Positions 45,664 to 55,090 of a stretch of 64,000 bases of DNA are shown in pieces (the first letter of the stretch is position 1; each line of letters begins with the position of its first letter). The notes under the pieces were generated by a model that did no database searches, was not told the DNA's origin, and saw only the letters and a list, made by a program, of their open reading frames with translations. The stretch comes from Rhodanobacteraceae bacterium (GTDB taxonomy: Bacteria; Pseudomonadota; Gammaproteobacteria; Xanthomonadales; Ahniellaceae). The position numbers and the translations under genes were made by a program. The stretch covers positions 341,434 to 405,433 of the forward strand of contig JADJFT010000006.1 in the NCBI GenBank assembly GCA_016708465.1, read 5' to 3'.

Positions 45664-46869
45664 TTAGGCAGCGCGTGTGCGCAGTCGTTCAACCAGTGCG
45701 CGGCGATCGCTGATCGGTAGGTCGCCATCTTGCACGGCAAAACCGATTGCCGCGTACGCATTGACGAAGTCGATCACTTCGCCGACCGAAGCGCCGGAAC
45801 CATCGGCAATCTCGGACAGCGTCGCCGGGCCTTTCATCATCGCGGTACCGATGCGGAAATGCTTCGGGAATTCACGTTCGATCTGCGGCCACTTGATCAG
45901 CTTGAACTTGCCGTTGAGATCGAAGCCGGGCAGCAACATGGTGCCGTTCGACGTGCCGATCACGTATAGCCAGAGCAGGCGTGAAAGCGGCAGGCCTGCG
46001 TTCATCGCGCGCAGCTTTTCGATGTCGGCCGCCGGCACCGGTTTCCATTCATTGGCCATGATCGCGCCGAGACAATACGGCAGCAGGGGCTTCAGCGTCA
46101 GGCCGCCGTAGTAACGGTCGGCTGCGGCGTCGACGATCAGCGGCGGCTGACCGTCGCGTTCGAGTTTGCGTGCATCACCCAAGTGCTCAGGCAGGCAGTA
46201 ATCGGCGAGCGTGAGTGCGCGCTGCGCTGGCGCGGCCGGTGCTGGTGCTGGTGCCGGCGCAGGAATTGGCGCCGGGGCTGGCGTTGCGACTGGCGGTGGC
46301 GTCGCCGCAGTAATTGCTGGTTGTTGTCCGGTGACGCGGCGTGGCAGCAGCGACGGCGCACTGATACCGGTCGGTGCCGGTGTTGCGGTCGCAGTCGCTG
46401 TCGGCGGTGCAACGGCAGCGGTCACCAGCGGTTGTTGTCCGGTGATGCGCTTGGGCATGACCGCAGCAGCTGCTGCGGCTGGTGTCGACGCCGGCGCTGA
46501 GACTGCCGGCATCGGTTGCGGCGCCGGCGTCGGTGCCGATACGGTTGTTTCGACCGAACCACCGGCAGCACGCAACAAGCATGCCTTGAGGCCGCCGACG
46601 CCGATTGGACGATGCAACACGTTGTCTTGATCGTGGCCGCTGGAAGCCGTCAGGCAGATCACGTTGCGACCCGACGACTGTGCGCGCAACCAATCCATGT
46701 GGCCGTAGAGTGAGTCGGCGTCGATGATCAGCGCATCTGCGGTATTGCTGTCGGCGATCCATTCCCAGTGTGCGCCGGCATCGCCGCGCAGCGAATTCAT
46801 CATCGACTTGATCTGCTCGATTTCCGCAGCACCGACACTCATCGCTGCAATCCGCATCGTCTTGGCCAT
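45664..46869 (-). CDS. Uncharacterised protein with N-terminal receiver-like fold and Pro/Ala linker
   Basis: 401 residues. The N-terminal 110 residues have an alternating beta/alpha pattern without phosphoacceptor Asp (MRIAAMSVGAAEIEQIKSMM, ADALIIDADSLYG). A long Ala/Pro linker follows, containing two near copies of a motif: PKRITGQQPLVTAA and PRRVTGQQPAITAA. The C-terminal 180 residues (LADYCLPEHLGDARKLERDG, GLTLKPLLPYCLGAI) are soluble and end in a winged-helix-like part (GPATLSEIADGSGASVGEVI). Similar proteins occur in Xanthomonadales; no function known to me. Confidence 0.7.
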   Translation of the reverse strand: MAKTMRIAAMSVGAAEIEQIKSMMNSLRGDAGAHWEWIADSNTADALIIDADSLYGHMDWLRAQSSGRNVICLTASSGHDQDNVLHRPIGVGGLKACLLRAAGGSVETTVSAPTPAPQPMPAVSAPASTPAAAAAAVMPKRITGQQPLVTAAVAPPTATATATPAPTGISAPSLLPRRVTGQQPAITAATPPPVATPAPAPIPAPAPAPAPAAPAQRALTLADYCLPEHLGDARKLERDGQPPLIVDAAADRYYGGLTLKPLLPYCLGAIMANEWKPVPAADIEKLRAMNAGLPLSRLLWLYVIGTSNGTMLLPGFDLNGKFKLIKWPQIEREFPKHFRIGTAMMKGPATLSEIADGSGASVGEVIDFVNAYAAIGFAVQDGDLPISDRRALVERLRTRAA

Positions 46870-46932
46870 CGTCCATCCAAAGGTTTGCGCCCGGGAACGG
46901 CGGCAAGGACGGCGATTTTGGCACAGCTTCGG

Positions 46933-48737
46933 TCAGTCCGGGTCTGCTTCGGGCGCGTGCGCTTCGGCCTGCATACGCCACAGATCGGCATAGCGACCGT
47001 TGCTGCTGAGCAGTTCGGCATGGCGTCCGGACTCGACCAGACGCCCGCCGTCGAGTACCAGGATGCGGTCGGCATCGACGATGGTCGAGAGTCGGTGCGC
47101 GATAATCAGGGTCGTGCGGCCGCGTGCGACCTCATCCAATTGCGCCTGAATCAAGCGCTCGGTGCCGGTATCCAGTGCCGACGTGGCTTCGTCGAGAATC
47201 AGCAACGGCGGGTTCTTGAGCAAGGTCCGTGCGATTGCGACGCGTTGTTTCTCACCACCAGACAGCTTCAGCCCGCGTTCGCCGACTTGCGATTCGAAAC
47301 CGTCCGGCAGGCGCTCGATCAAGTCGAGAATCTGTGCCCCGCGTGCGGCCGCGATGACTTCTTCGCGGGTCGCGCCCGGGCGGCCATAAGCGATGTTGAA
47401 ATAAATCGTGTCATTAAACAGCACGGTGTCTTGGGGAACGATGCCGATGGCGCGCGCAGCGAACTTTGCGTGACCGCGCGCAGGTCCTGACCATTCAGGG
47501 TGATGCGGCCGCTATCGACGTCGTAGAAGCGATACAGCAGGCGTGCCAGTGTCGACTTGCCGGCACCTGTCGCCCCGACCACCGCCACGGTTTGCCCGGC
47601 GGGAATCTCAAAACTCAGTTCATGCAGGATGCTGCGACGCGGGTCGTAGCCGAAGCCAACCCGTTCAAAGCGCACCGATGCGGCGCCCGCGATCAGCGAT
47701 TTTGCATCGGTCGCGTCCTGCACATCGCGGGATTCCGCCAGCAGGGCGAACATGCGCTCAATGTGGGTCATTGCCTGCTTGACTTCGCGATAGACCATGC
47801 CGAGGTAGTTCAGCGGCATCGACAATTGCAGCAGGAACGCGTTCACCAACACCATGTCGCCGATGCTCATGTGTCCGGCGACTACGCCGGCTGCGGCGCG
47901 CCAGACCAGCAGTGACAAGCCGATCGCGACGATTGAACTCTGGCCGATGTTGAGCAATGCCAGCGTTTTCAGGCTGCGCACACGGGCGTCCTCCAGCGTC
48001 TTCAGGCCGTTGTCGTAGCGCTCTGCCTCGAAGGATTCGTTGTTGAAATACTTGACGGTTTCGTAATTCAGTAATGAATCGATGGCGCGCGCATTGGCAT
48101 TCGTGTCGGCTTCGTTCATCGCCTTGTAGTAGCGGATGCGCCACTCGGTCACGGCGAAGGTAAACGCGACGTACAGTGTCAGTGTGCCGAGCGTGATCCA
48201 TGCGAACGACGCGTCGAAGCTGCGGATCAGGATGACACAGACGATGGTGATCTCGAGCACGGTCGGCAGGATCGTGTAGACGGTCCAGTCGAGCAGGTCC
48301 GACACCGCGCCCATGCCGCGTTCGAGGTCACGCGAAATGCCGCCGGTGCGGCGTTCTAGATGAAATCTCAGCGACAACGCATGCAGATGTTCGAATACCG
48401 CCAGCGTGATCGAGCGCGCGGTGCGCGCCATCACCCGCGCGAAAACGATTTGGCGCAACTCGGTGAACAGGGTCGATGCGAGCCTGAGCGCACCATAAGT
48501 CGCGAGCAGCAGCACCGGTACCGTCAGCGGTGCGAGCTTGGGATCGAGCGCATCGACGATCTGCTTGAGCAGCAGTGAAATACTGATCGTTGCTGCCTTT
48601 GCACCGATCAAGAACACCATCGCGACGATGATGCGCAGGCGGAAGCGCCAAACGTACGGCCAGAGCGCACGCAATGTGGCGAAGCCGCCTTCGGGCGGCG
48701 CGGTCGCGGATTGCAGCGGGGGTGGCGTCGCGGGCAT
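46933..48737 (-). CDS. ATM1/HMT1-type ABC exporter, frameshift in nucleotide-binding domain
   Basis: About 600 residues in two frames joined near 47445. Six transmembrane helices (from 48737) are followed by Walker A VVGATGAGKSTLARLLYRFY, then after the break the Q-loop IVPQDTVLFNDTIYFNIAYG, signature LSGGEKQRVAIART, Walker B LLILDEATSALD and H-loop AHRLST. The break lies in a CG-rich run (CTGCGCGCGCCATC, minus strand), where one extra G would restore LRAAIGIVPQD. The family exports glutathione- or sulfur-containing compounds linked to Fe-S assembly or metal tolerance. A GTG or ATG inside the second frame is not a real start. Confidence 0.9.
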
Positions 48738-48797
48738 TGTCGGCTCTTGGCAAGGTTGGGACTATGATGAACGCGCCACCATCGCATGGAGATGATT

Positions 48798-49226
48798 ATG
48801 CGTTTGCTGCTTTCAAGTCTGGTTTTGCTGTCCGCGGCGGCATTCGCAGCCGATGTCGCGGCACCCGTCCCGACACCGGCACCAGCTGGCGCCGGCGTCT
48901 ACTTCATCGAGCCGACCGACGCCGCGATCGTGAAGCAGGAATTCACGGTGCGTTTCGGTCTACATGGCATGGGCGTCGCCCCAGCTGGCATCGCGCATCC
49001 GAACACCGGGCATCATCATTTGCTGATCGATGTCGAAGCACCACCGAAAGCCGGTGAGGTGATTCCGAACGATACCCAACATCGCCATTTCGGCGGCGGT
49101 CAGACCGAGGCGATATTGACGCTCGCACCCGGTCGTCACAGATTGCAGTTGTTGCTTGGCGACCACATGCATCGCCCGCACGATCCTCCGGTGATGTCGG
49201 CGCCGGTCACGATCACGGTGGAATGA
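48798..49226 (+). CDS. DUF4399 periplasmic protein
   Basis: 142 residues from ATG 48798, with signal peptide MRLLLSSLVLLSAAAFAADV. The DUF4399 domain shows GVYFIEPTDAAIVKQEFTVR, NTGHHHLLIDV and the repeated His motif GDHMHRPHDPPV, suggesting metal binding in the periplasm. Function is unknown. Two ATGs further upstream (48786, 48792) only add MEMI. Confidence 0.85.
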   Translation: MRLLLSSLVLLSAAAFAADVAAPVPTPAPAGAGVYFIEPTDAAIVKQEFTVRFGLHGMGVAPAGIAHPNTGHHHLLIDVEAPPKAGEVIPNDTQHRHFGGGQTEAILTLAPGRHRLQLLLGDHMHRPHDPPVMSAPVTITVE

Positions 49227-49292
49227 TCTCCGTCGCAAGTCGCATTCTCAGGTTGGCGCAATCGGGTTGTGCGAGTTGGCGCACCAGTGCGG

Positions 49293-50378
49293 TCAAACGG
49301 CGCCGCCCGCCCGTAACGTTTCCAAAATCTTGGCCTCTGGTACCGACGCGACAATTTCAGCGTGGCCGATGCCACGCCACAGGATCAGGCGGATTTGGCC
49401 ACTGAGCGCCTTCTTGTCGAGACGCATTGCATCGAGCAGTTTTTCGGCGGCATAGGCAGGTGGAATGCGCGTCGGTAATCCGAGGCGAACCAGCAGGTCA
49501 TTCAGGCGATTCAAGTCGGCGCTACTGGCCATGCCAATTCGCGCCGACAATTCGGCCGCCAGCACCATGCCGACGGCGACTGCTTCGCCATGATTCAGTC
49601 CATGGTATTCGCCCAGCGTCTCGATCGCGTGGCCAAAGGTGTGGCCGAAGTTCAGCAGTGCGCGCTCGCCGTCTTCGCGTTCGTCGCGAGCGACCACACC
49701 GGCTTTGTGGCGTACGCTGCGTTCGATGGCTTCGACGGTGCTGTCCGACTTCAACATCAGCAGCGCTTCGGCGTGATGTTCAAGCCAGCTGAAGAACGCG
49801 TGATCACCGATCGCGCCGTATTTGACCACTTCAGCAAACCCCGCTCGTAATTCGCGCTTCGGCAGCGTCGCCAGCAGGTTCGGGTCGATCAGCACCGCGC
49901 GTGGCTGATGGAAGGCGCCGACCAAGTTTTTCCCCTGCGTCAAATTCACCGCCGTCTTGCCACCAACCGAGGAGTCGACCATGGCCAGCAGCGTTGTCGG
50001 AATTTGTACAAAGGGCACGCCGCGCATCCATAGCGCCGCTGCAAAACCGGCCAAGTCGCCGATCACGCCGCCGCCCAGCGCAATCAGCGTGGCGTCACGG
50101 CTGGCACCCATCTTCGCCAGCGCGGTGAGCAGGCGATCGGTACTGGCGAGCGACTTCTGAACCTCACCATCGGGTAGCACCACGCTTGCCAGACCGTGCG
50201 TAGCCAGTGCCTGTCGTACGCGTTCGAGTGCCAGCGGCGCGACCACCTCGTTGCTGACGATCAGCGCGTGGCGACCCGTCACCGTGGCCTTGATCGCCGC
50301 TGGATCATCGAGCAGTCCGGGTGCGATCGTGACCGGATAACTGCGCACACCGAGTTGCACTTCGACGACGCGCTTCAT
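49293..50378 (-). CDS. aroB: 3-dehydroquinate synthase AroB
   Basis: 361 residues from ATG 50378. Second step of the shikimate pathway, NAD- and metal-dependent. Motifs: LIALGGGVIGDLAGFAAALW, QIPTTLLAMVDSSVGGKTAV, FAEVVKYGAIGD, LNFGHTFGHAIE with the zinc His residues. The ATG overlaps the aroK stop (50375) in ATGA. The classic aroK-aroB pair, transcribed from the divergent region at about 50930. Confidence 0.96.
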   Translation of the reverse strand: MKRVVEVQLGVRSYPVTIAPGLLDDPAAIKATVTGRHALIVSNEVVAPLALERVRQALATHGLASVVLPDGEVQKSLASTDRLLTALAKMGASRDATLIALGGGVIGDLAGFAAALWMRGVPFVQIPTTLLAMVDSSVGGKTAVNLTQGKNLVGAFHQPRAVLIDPNLLATLPKRELRAGFAEVVKYGAIGDHAFFSWLEHHAEALLMLKSDSTVEAIERSVRHKAGVVARDEREDGERALLNFGHTFGHAIETLGEYHGLNHGEAVAVGMVLAAELSARIGMASSADLNRLNDLLVRLGLPTRIPPAYAAEKLLDAMRLDKKALSGQIRLILWRGIGHAEIVASVPEAKILETLRAGGAV

Positions 50379-50917
50379 GCCGTCACTCCAGCGCGCTGCC
50401 ATTGTGTTTCCAAGCGCCCCGCGATTTGACGAGCGGCTAGGGCGACGGCGGAATTCGAACCGGTGACGCTCATATCAGCGATTTCCTCGTACAGCGGATT
50501 ACGCAGTTGCGCCATGGCTTCCAGGCGCTCGCGCCGGTCGGGTGTGCGCAAAAGTGGACGTTTGGCATCACGTGCCAGGCGTGTGAGTTGCTGCGACACC
50601 GTTGTCGACAGATAAAGTACGAAGCCGTGCGCATGCAACTGGCGGCGATTCGCTTCCGCCAAGACAGCGCCACCGCCGGTGGCGAGCACCACGCCTTCCT
50701 GTTGCGCCAGTTCCTCGATCAGTCGCGATTCGCGCTGGCGAAATCCGTCTTCGCCTTCGAGTTCGAAGATCAACGCGATGCTGACGCCGTTGCGGCGTTC
50801 GAGCTCTTCATCCAGATCGACGAAGGGCAGCGCGAAATGAGCCGCAAGACGCCGGCCGATCGTACTCTTGCCCGCGCCCATCGGCCCGATCAGGAACAGA
50901 TTCGGCGAAGGATTCAT
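50375..50917 (-). CDS. aroK: Shikimate kinase AroK
   Basis: 180 residues. Phosphorylates shikimate with ATP. P-loop LIGPMGAGKSTIGRRLA at the N-terminus, shikimate-binding FVDLDEELERRNG, the GGGA segment VVLATGGGAVL and the lid arginines in RDAKRPLLRTPDRRERL. Directly upstream of and overlapping aroB. Confidence 0.96.
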   Translation of the reverse strand: MNPSPNLFLIGPMGAGKSTIGRRLAAHFALPFVDLDEELERRNGVSIALIFELEGEDGFRQRESRLIEELAQQEGVVLATGGGAVLAEANRRQLHAHGFVLYLSTTVSQQLTRLARDAKRPLLRTPDRRERLEAMAQLRNPLYEEIADMSVTGSNSAVALAARQIAGRLETQWQRAGVTA

Positions 50918-50963
50918 GCCGGGATGCTAGCATCGGCGACTTCGATTCCTTCGTGTTCCCGGC

Positions 50964-51527
50964 ATGCTGCGTTTCTCGATCCTGTTCCTCGTTCTGCTCG
51001 CCGTCCTGTTCACTTTGGAAGTGCTGGGTCCGGTTGAAAAGCACGTGATCCTGCCGTTCACCGAAAGCCTCGCGACGTTTTCGACCTGGCTGATTTTGTT
51101 GTTCGACGATTCGGTGAAGACCTTCGGTAACGTCATTCAGAGCACTTCGGTCGCTTGGGGCGTGGCGATCGAGCGTGGCTGCAACGGCGTCGAAGCGGTG
51201 ATCATCCTGTTCGCTGCGATCTTCGCCTTTCCGGCCCCTTGGAAGCACCGATTCATTGGCTTCGGCCTCGGCTTCATCGCCATCCAGAGTCTGAACATCG
51301 TCCGCATCATCAGTTTGTTCTATTTGGGCGAATGGGAGACTGCGAAATGTGTGCCGGGGCAGGAATGCCATCGCCTGTGGTTCGACTGGTTCCATCTGTA
51401 CCTATGGCAGGCGCTGATTATCCTCGATGCGCTCGTGGTCTGGCTGATTTGGCTGCGCTATCTGCCGAGGCCGGTGCGGCACGATCGTTCGCCGCCGTCG
51501 TCGCCACTGACGCCCGCAGCGGCGTGA
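50964..51527 (+). CDS. xrtH: Exosortase H (XrtH) family transpeptidase
   Basis: 187 residues with about five transmembrane helices. The exosortase/archaeosortase triad is visible: Cys73 in ERGCNGVEAV, Arg114 in LNIVRIISLFYLGE and His144 in DWFHLYLWQA. XrtH enzymes are thought to process proteins with IPTLxxWG-CTERM tails and anchor or release them at the cell surface. No such substrate is encoded in this window. The next gene, an epimerase, starts five bases after the stop and may be co-transcribed. Confidence 0.88.
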   Translation: MLRFSILFLVLLAVLFTLEVLGPVEKHVILPFTESLATFSTWLILLFDDSVKTFGNVIQSTSVAWGVAIERGCNGVEAVIILFAAIFAFPAPWKHRFIGFGLGFIAIQSLNIVRIISLFYLGEWETAKCVPGQECHRLWFDWFHLYLWQALIILDALVVWLIWLRYLPRPVRHDRSPPSSPLTPAAA

Positions 51528-51531
51528 TTCG

Positions 51532-52344
51532 ATGATTCCGCCGCGCGTCCTGATTGCCGGTAACGGCGATCTGGGTAGCCGCATTGCTGATCGCTTGCGC
51601 GCCACCGGCGCCAGCATTCGCTCGATCGTTCGCCGCCCGCGCCCGAACAATTCAGATCTGATCGCGCTCGATCTGACGCAGCCAGTGCTGGGCGCGCTGC
51701 CAGATGCGTTCGATCTGCTGCTGCACTGCGTCGCGCCGTCGGTCCGCGATGAACTCAGCTATCGCGCGGTTTATATCGATGCTCTGCGTCACCTGCTGGA
51801 CGCCGTGCCGAGCGCGCGCCGACTGGTGTTCGTGTCCAGTACCGCCGTCTATGGCGATCATGGCGGTGCACGGATCGACGAATCGGCCGCGTGCCGCCCA
51901 CGTGACTTCAATGGTCGCGTGCTGCTTGAGGCCGAAGCCTTGGCGCAGTCTTGCGGCCGGGATGCGCTGGTACTGCGTCTGGGTGGCATCTACGGCCCCG
52001 GCCGCGAGATGCTGCTGAAGCGCGTACGTTCTGGCGTGCCCTTACTGATATCCGAGCCGCCGCTCTATACCAATCGTATTCATGTCGAAGACGCCGCTGC
52101 CGCCGCAGCGCATCTGATCACGCGTGCGGCCAGCGGTGTCTTCAACTTGGTCGACGACGCCAACACGCCGCAGCCCGAGGTGCTGGACTGGCTCGCGGAT
52201 CGCCTGCACGTGCCACGCCTCGAGCGCAGCAATGCACCGCTTCCGGCGGAGAGCAAGCAGGTCGATAATGCACGCTTGCATGCGACAGGTTTTCATTTCA
52301 CATATCCCGATTTTCGAGCGGGTTACGACGCATTGTTGCGGTGA
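51532..52344 (+). CDS. NAD(P)-dependent epimerase/dehydratase (extended SDR-like)
   Basis: 270 residues. The Rossmann motif is a variant, LIAGNGDLGSRIADRL, followed by LVFVSSTAVYGDHGG (Ser and Tyr in the SDR active-site region) and LRLGGIYGPGREML, YTNRIHVEDAAAAA. Resembles YeeZ-type atypical SDR proteins. Substrate unknown. ATG 51532 follows the xrtH stop closely. Confidence 0.85.
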   Translation: MIPPRVLIAGNGDLGSRIADRLRATGASIRSIVRRPRPNNSDLIALDLTQPVLGALPDAFDLLLHCVAPSVRDELSYRAVYIDALRHLLDAVPSARRLVFVSSTAVYGDHGGARIDESAACRPRDFNGRVLLEAEALAQSCGRDALVLRLGGIYGPGREMLLKRVRSGVPLLISEPPLYTNRIHVEDAAAAAAHLITRAASGVFNLVDDANTPQPEVLDWLADRLHVPRLERSNAPLPAESKQVDNARLHATGFHFTYPDFRAGYDALLR

Positions 52345-52412
52345 CAACGTCCAAGTGCGCCGGAGTAGAGGAGTAGACTGGAGAAGTGCATCCGCACGAC
52401 TACATTCGGGAG

Positions 52413-52631
52413 ATGAACACCATGGCTGCCAATATCGCGAAGGTCATCGAAGTCACAGCATCGTCGAGCAAGGGCATCGAGGATGCCGTTCAGTCGGGTT
52501 TGAAGAAAGTGGCGAAAACCGTGAAGGGCATCAAGGGCGCTTGGGTCAGTGATATCAAGGTCTTGACCGGCGACGACGGCAAGGTCACCGAGTGGCGCGT
52601 CAATCTGCGTATCAGTTTCCTGGTGGATTGA
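52413..52631 (+). CDS. Dodecin family flavin-binding protein
   Basis: 72 residues from ATG 52413 (or 69 from 52422, AANIAKVIEVTASSSKGIED). The sequence KVIEVTASSSKGIEDAVQSG with GAWVSDIKVLTGDDGKVTEW and RVNLRISFLVD matches dodecins, which form hollow dodecamers storing or buffering flavins (or coenzyme A). A hairpin (GTTGCGG/CCGCAAC, 52716-52734) lies about 85 bases downstream and may terminate the transcript. Confidence 0.92.
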   Translation: MNTMAANIAKVIEVTASSSKGIEDAVQSGLKKVAKTVKGIKGAWVSDIKVLTGDDGKVTEWRVNLRISFLVD

Positions 52632-52715
52632 GGTCTTCGGCCGGCGGCGCGGACCATCAAGTTCGCGTCATCGGCCCGTTCGTACGGCTTTTCATTCTGG
52701 CGTGCCTGACTTATT

Positions 52716-52734
52716 GTTGCGGTCGTTCCGCAAC
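52716..52734 (+). terminator. Hairpin after the dodecin gene
   Basis: GTTGCGG and CCGCAAC form a perfect 7-bp stem with a 5-base loop, followed by AGTTGTTT. It may end the dodecin transcript before the response regulator gene; the T run is weak. Confidence 0.4.
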
Positions 52735-52779
52735 AGTTGTTTGCGACGCATGCCGCATAGTCGCGGTCGAGGAGCAGGA

Positions 52780-53496
52780 ATGGCAAACGAAGCCGTGGTA
52801 GTAGGACTTCTGGAAGACGATCGTGACCAAGCCGATTTGTATCGGGTCTGGTTGGAACAGGCCGGGTTTCTGGTCCGCGCCTACGCCGAAGTAAAGGATT
52901 TCCGTCGCCGACTCGGTGCCGAATCGATCGATTTGCTGTTGCTCGACTGGAACCTCGGTGAAGGTTCCGGTCTCGATCTGCTGGAATGGCTGCGCCAGTC
53001 GGCGCATGCGCGTCTGCCGGTGATTTTTCTGACTGCGCGTACCGCCGAAGAGGACATCGTCTCCGGACTGAAGGCGGGTGCTGATGACTATGTCGTCAAA
53101 CCGGCCAAATCCTCGGAGCTGATCGCACGTATCCAGACCGTCCTGCGTCGGAGTGGCGTTGCAAATACGCCCACGGGCGGCGGCGGTGGATGGGTCGAGG
53201 AAGTGCTGCCCTACAAATTTGACATCGACAAACGCTCCGTCACCTTGAACGGTGATCTGATCGATCTCACCGACCGCGAATTTGATCTCGCGTCCTACCT
53301 GTTCCGTCGCCACGGTCGTATCGTCAGCCGAGCCGCGTTGCTGGAAAATGTTTGGAATCTCGGCGGCGACGTGAACACGCGAACGGTGGACACCCATGTC
53401 AGCCGATTGCGCAAGAAGATGGTGCTGACGGGGGAGAGCGGCTGGGTGTTGAGTGCGGTCTACCAGCACGGTTATCGCCTCGAACCAGCGAAGTGA
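52780..53496 (+). CDS. OmpR/PhoB-type response regulator
   Basis: 238 residues from ATG 52780. Receiver domain with acidic pocket VGLLEDDRD, phosphoacceptor Asp56 in LLLLDWNLGEG, Thr in VIFLTART and Lys in DYVVKPAKSSEL. A winged-helix effector follows (LTDREFDLASYLFRRHGRIV, NTRTVDTHVSRLRKKM). No histidine kinase gene is adjacent, so it is an orphan regulator here. Target genes unknown. Confidence 0.94.
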   Translation: MANEAVVVGLLEDDRDQADLYRVWLEQAGFLVRAYAEVKDFRRRLGAESIDLLLLDWNLGEGSGLDLLEWLRQSAHARLPVIFLTARTAEEDIVSGLKAGADDYVVKPAKSSELIARIQTVLRRSGVANTPTGGGGGWVEEVLPYKFDIDKRSVTLNGDLIDLTDREFDLASYLFRRHGRIVSRAALLENVWNLGGDVNTRTVDTHVSRLRKKMVLTGESGWVLSAVYQHGYRLEPAK

Positions 53497-53553
53497 CGTA
53501 ATTGGCCTGAACGGCCGGATCGCTTCGGCACTCCGGCGATGGAGTGTCGAAGA

Positions 53554-54140
53554 TGTTGTCTGAAGAACTATTGTCCACGTTCCAGCGGCTGATGGCCGAA
53601 GCTGAAGCGGCAGGCGAGTCCGATGCGAATGCGATGAATATGGCGACAACCCAGGCCGACGGTCGGGTGTCGTCGCGTATCGTGTTGCTGAAGGGATTGG
53701 ATACGCGCGGCTTCACGTTTTACACCAACTTCCAGAGTGACAAGGGCCGGCAATTGTTGGCGCATTCGCGGGCGGCGTTGTGTTTCCACTGGAAGCAACT
53801 GCGTGATGGCGTGCAGGTGCGAGTGGAAGGTAACGTCGTCGCCATCGATTCCGCCGAGGCCGACCGTTACTTCGCCTCGCGTCCGCGCGAGAGTCAGCTG
53901 GGTGCGTGGGCCTCGTTGCAGTCACAGACGCTGCCAGACCGAGCGACCTTCGACCAGCGTTATGCCGATGCCGAGCAGCTTTATGCTGAAGGATCGGTGC
54001 CGCGCCCGCCGCATTGGTCGGGTCTGTGCGTGATGCCGGATCTGATCGAATTCTGGTTCGCCGCCCGCTTTCGTTTACATGAGCGGCATCGCCATGAGTG
54101 GCGCGATAACGCTTGGCATTACCGATTGCTGTATCCGTGA
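53554..54140 (+). CDS. pdxH: Pyridoxamine 5'-phosphate oxidase PdxH
   Basis: Makes pyridoxal 5'-phosphate using FMN and oxygen. About 195 residues from ATG 53554; ATG 53544 is also in a possible reading frame for the start (three codons earlier). Family features: SSRIVLLKGLDTRGFTFYTN, SDKGRQLLAHSRAALCFHW, FASRPRESQLGAWAS, PPHWSGLCVMPDLIEFW and the C-terminal RLLYP. The stop overlaps the GTG of the next gene (GTGA). Confidence 0.94.
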
Positions 54141-55090
54141 CGATCGGTTATCCGGAACGCATCGTTTGCCTCACTGAGGAACCGACCGAGGTGCTGTATG
54201 CCCTCGGCGAGCAAGATCGTATCGTCGGTATTTCCGGGTTCGCGGTGCGGCCACCGCGTGCGCGGCGCGAGAAGCCGAAGGTGTCTGCGTTCCTGAGTGC
54301 GAAGATTGAACGCATTCTCGATTTGCGTCCTGATTTGGTGATCGGGTTCTCCGATATTCAAGCCGATATCGCACAGGCACTGATCAAGGCGGGTATCGAG
54401 GTCTGGATCAGTAATCATCGTTCGGTGGAAGGCATCCGCGCCTACATCCTGCGCCTCGGTGCGATGGTCGGCGCGACAAAGAAGGCGCACGACTATCTGG
54501 CCGAGATCGATGCCGGCATTGATCGCATCCGTGCACAGGCCGCGAACTTGCCGAAACGACCGCGGGTGTATTTCGAGGAATGGGACGAGCCACGTATCAG
54601 CGGTATTTTGTGGGTCGCCGAACTGATTCGTATCGCCGGTGGTGACGACATCTTTCCTGAGCTTGCGGCACAATCGCTGGCTCGGCAGCGCATTCTCGCG
54701 AACGATGACGAGATCATTCGGCGCGCGCCGGAGTTGGTACTCGGCTCTTGGTGCGGCAAGAAGTTCCGGCCCGATCAGGTTGCCGCAAGGCCAGGCTGGG
54801 CGGAGATGCCGGCGGTACGCCATGGGGCGCTGGTCGAAATCAAGTCTCCGATCATCCTGCCACATCGAACGCCATCGCAGCGACCGCATCGGTTGGCTGC
54901 GTGCTGCGGTACTCGGTGCCAACGACGGCATTGTTTCCACGGCGAGCCTGGTTGTTGGTGTGGGCAGTGCCGGTGGCTCGATGCGCGAAGTGTTGATTGC
55001 GGGAACTGCGGGCTTGGTGGCCGGCGCCATGTCGATGGCGGCGGGAGAATACGTTTCGGTCAGTTCGCAAGCCGATACCGAGCGCGCTGA
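54137..55090 (+). CDS. BtuF/FecB-like cobalamin-binding protein, C-terminus lost at a junction
   Basis: GTG 54137 overlaps the pdxH stop. Residues 1 to about 241 form a periplasmic-binding-protein-like domain without signal peptide: RIVCLTEEPTEVLYALGEQD, PDLVIGFSDIQADIAQALIK, VYFEEWDEPRISGILWVAEL, PELVLGSWCGKKF, ending VEIKSPIIL at about 54860. Homologues continue for some 25 more residues. Here the frame instead runs on to 55090 out of phase with the following VIT gene and encodes no recognisable protein. A deletion at the gene boundary, or an assembly error, is likely. Confidence 0.78.
   Translation: MTIGYPERIVCLTEEPTEVLYALGEQDRIVGISGFAVRPPRARREKPKVSAFLSAKIERILDLRPDLVIGFSDIQADIAQALIKAGIEVWISNHRSVEGIRAYILRLGAMVGATKKAHDYLAEIDAGIDRIRAQAANLPKRPRVYFEEWDEPRISGILWVAELIRIAGGDDIFPELAAQSLARQRILANDDEIIRRAPELVLGSWCGKKFRPDQVAARPGWAEMPAVRHGALVEIKSPIILPHRTPSQRPHRLAACCGTRCQRRHCFHGEPGCWCGQCRWLDARSVDCGNCGLGGRRHVDGGGRIRFGQFASRYRAR

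Noticed and set aside
46933..47424. A separate small ABC ATPase gene starting at 47424
   Set aside because: It begins in the middle of the nucleotide-binding domain (LFNDTIYFN) and continues the exporter after a one-base shift, so it is one gene.
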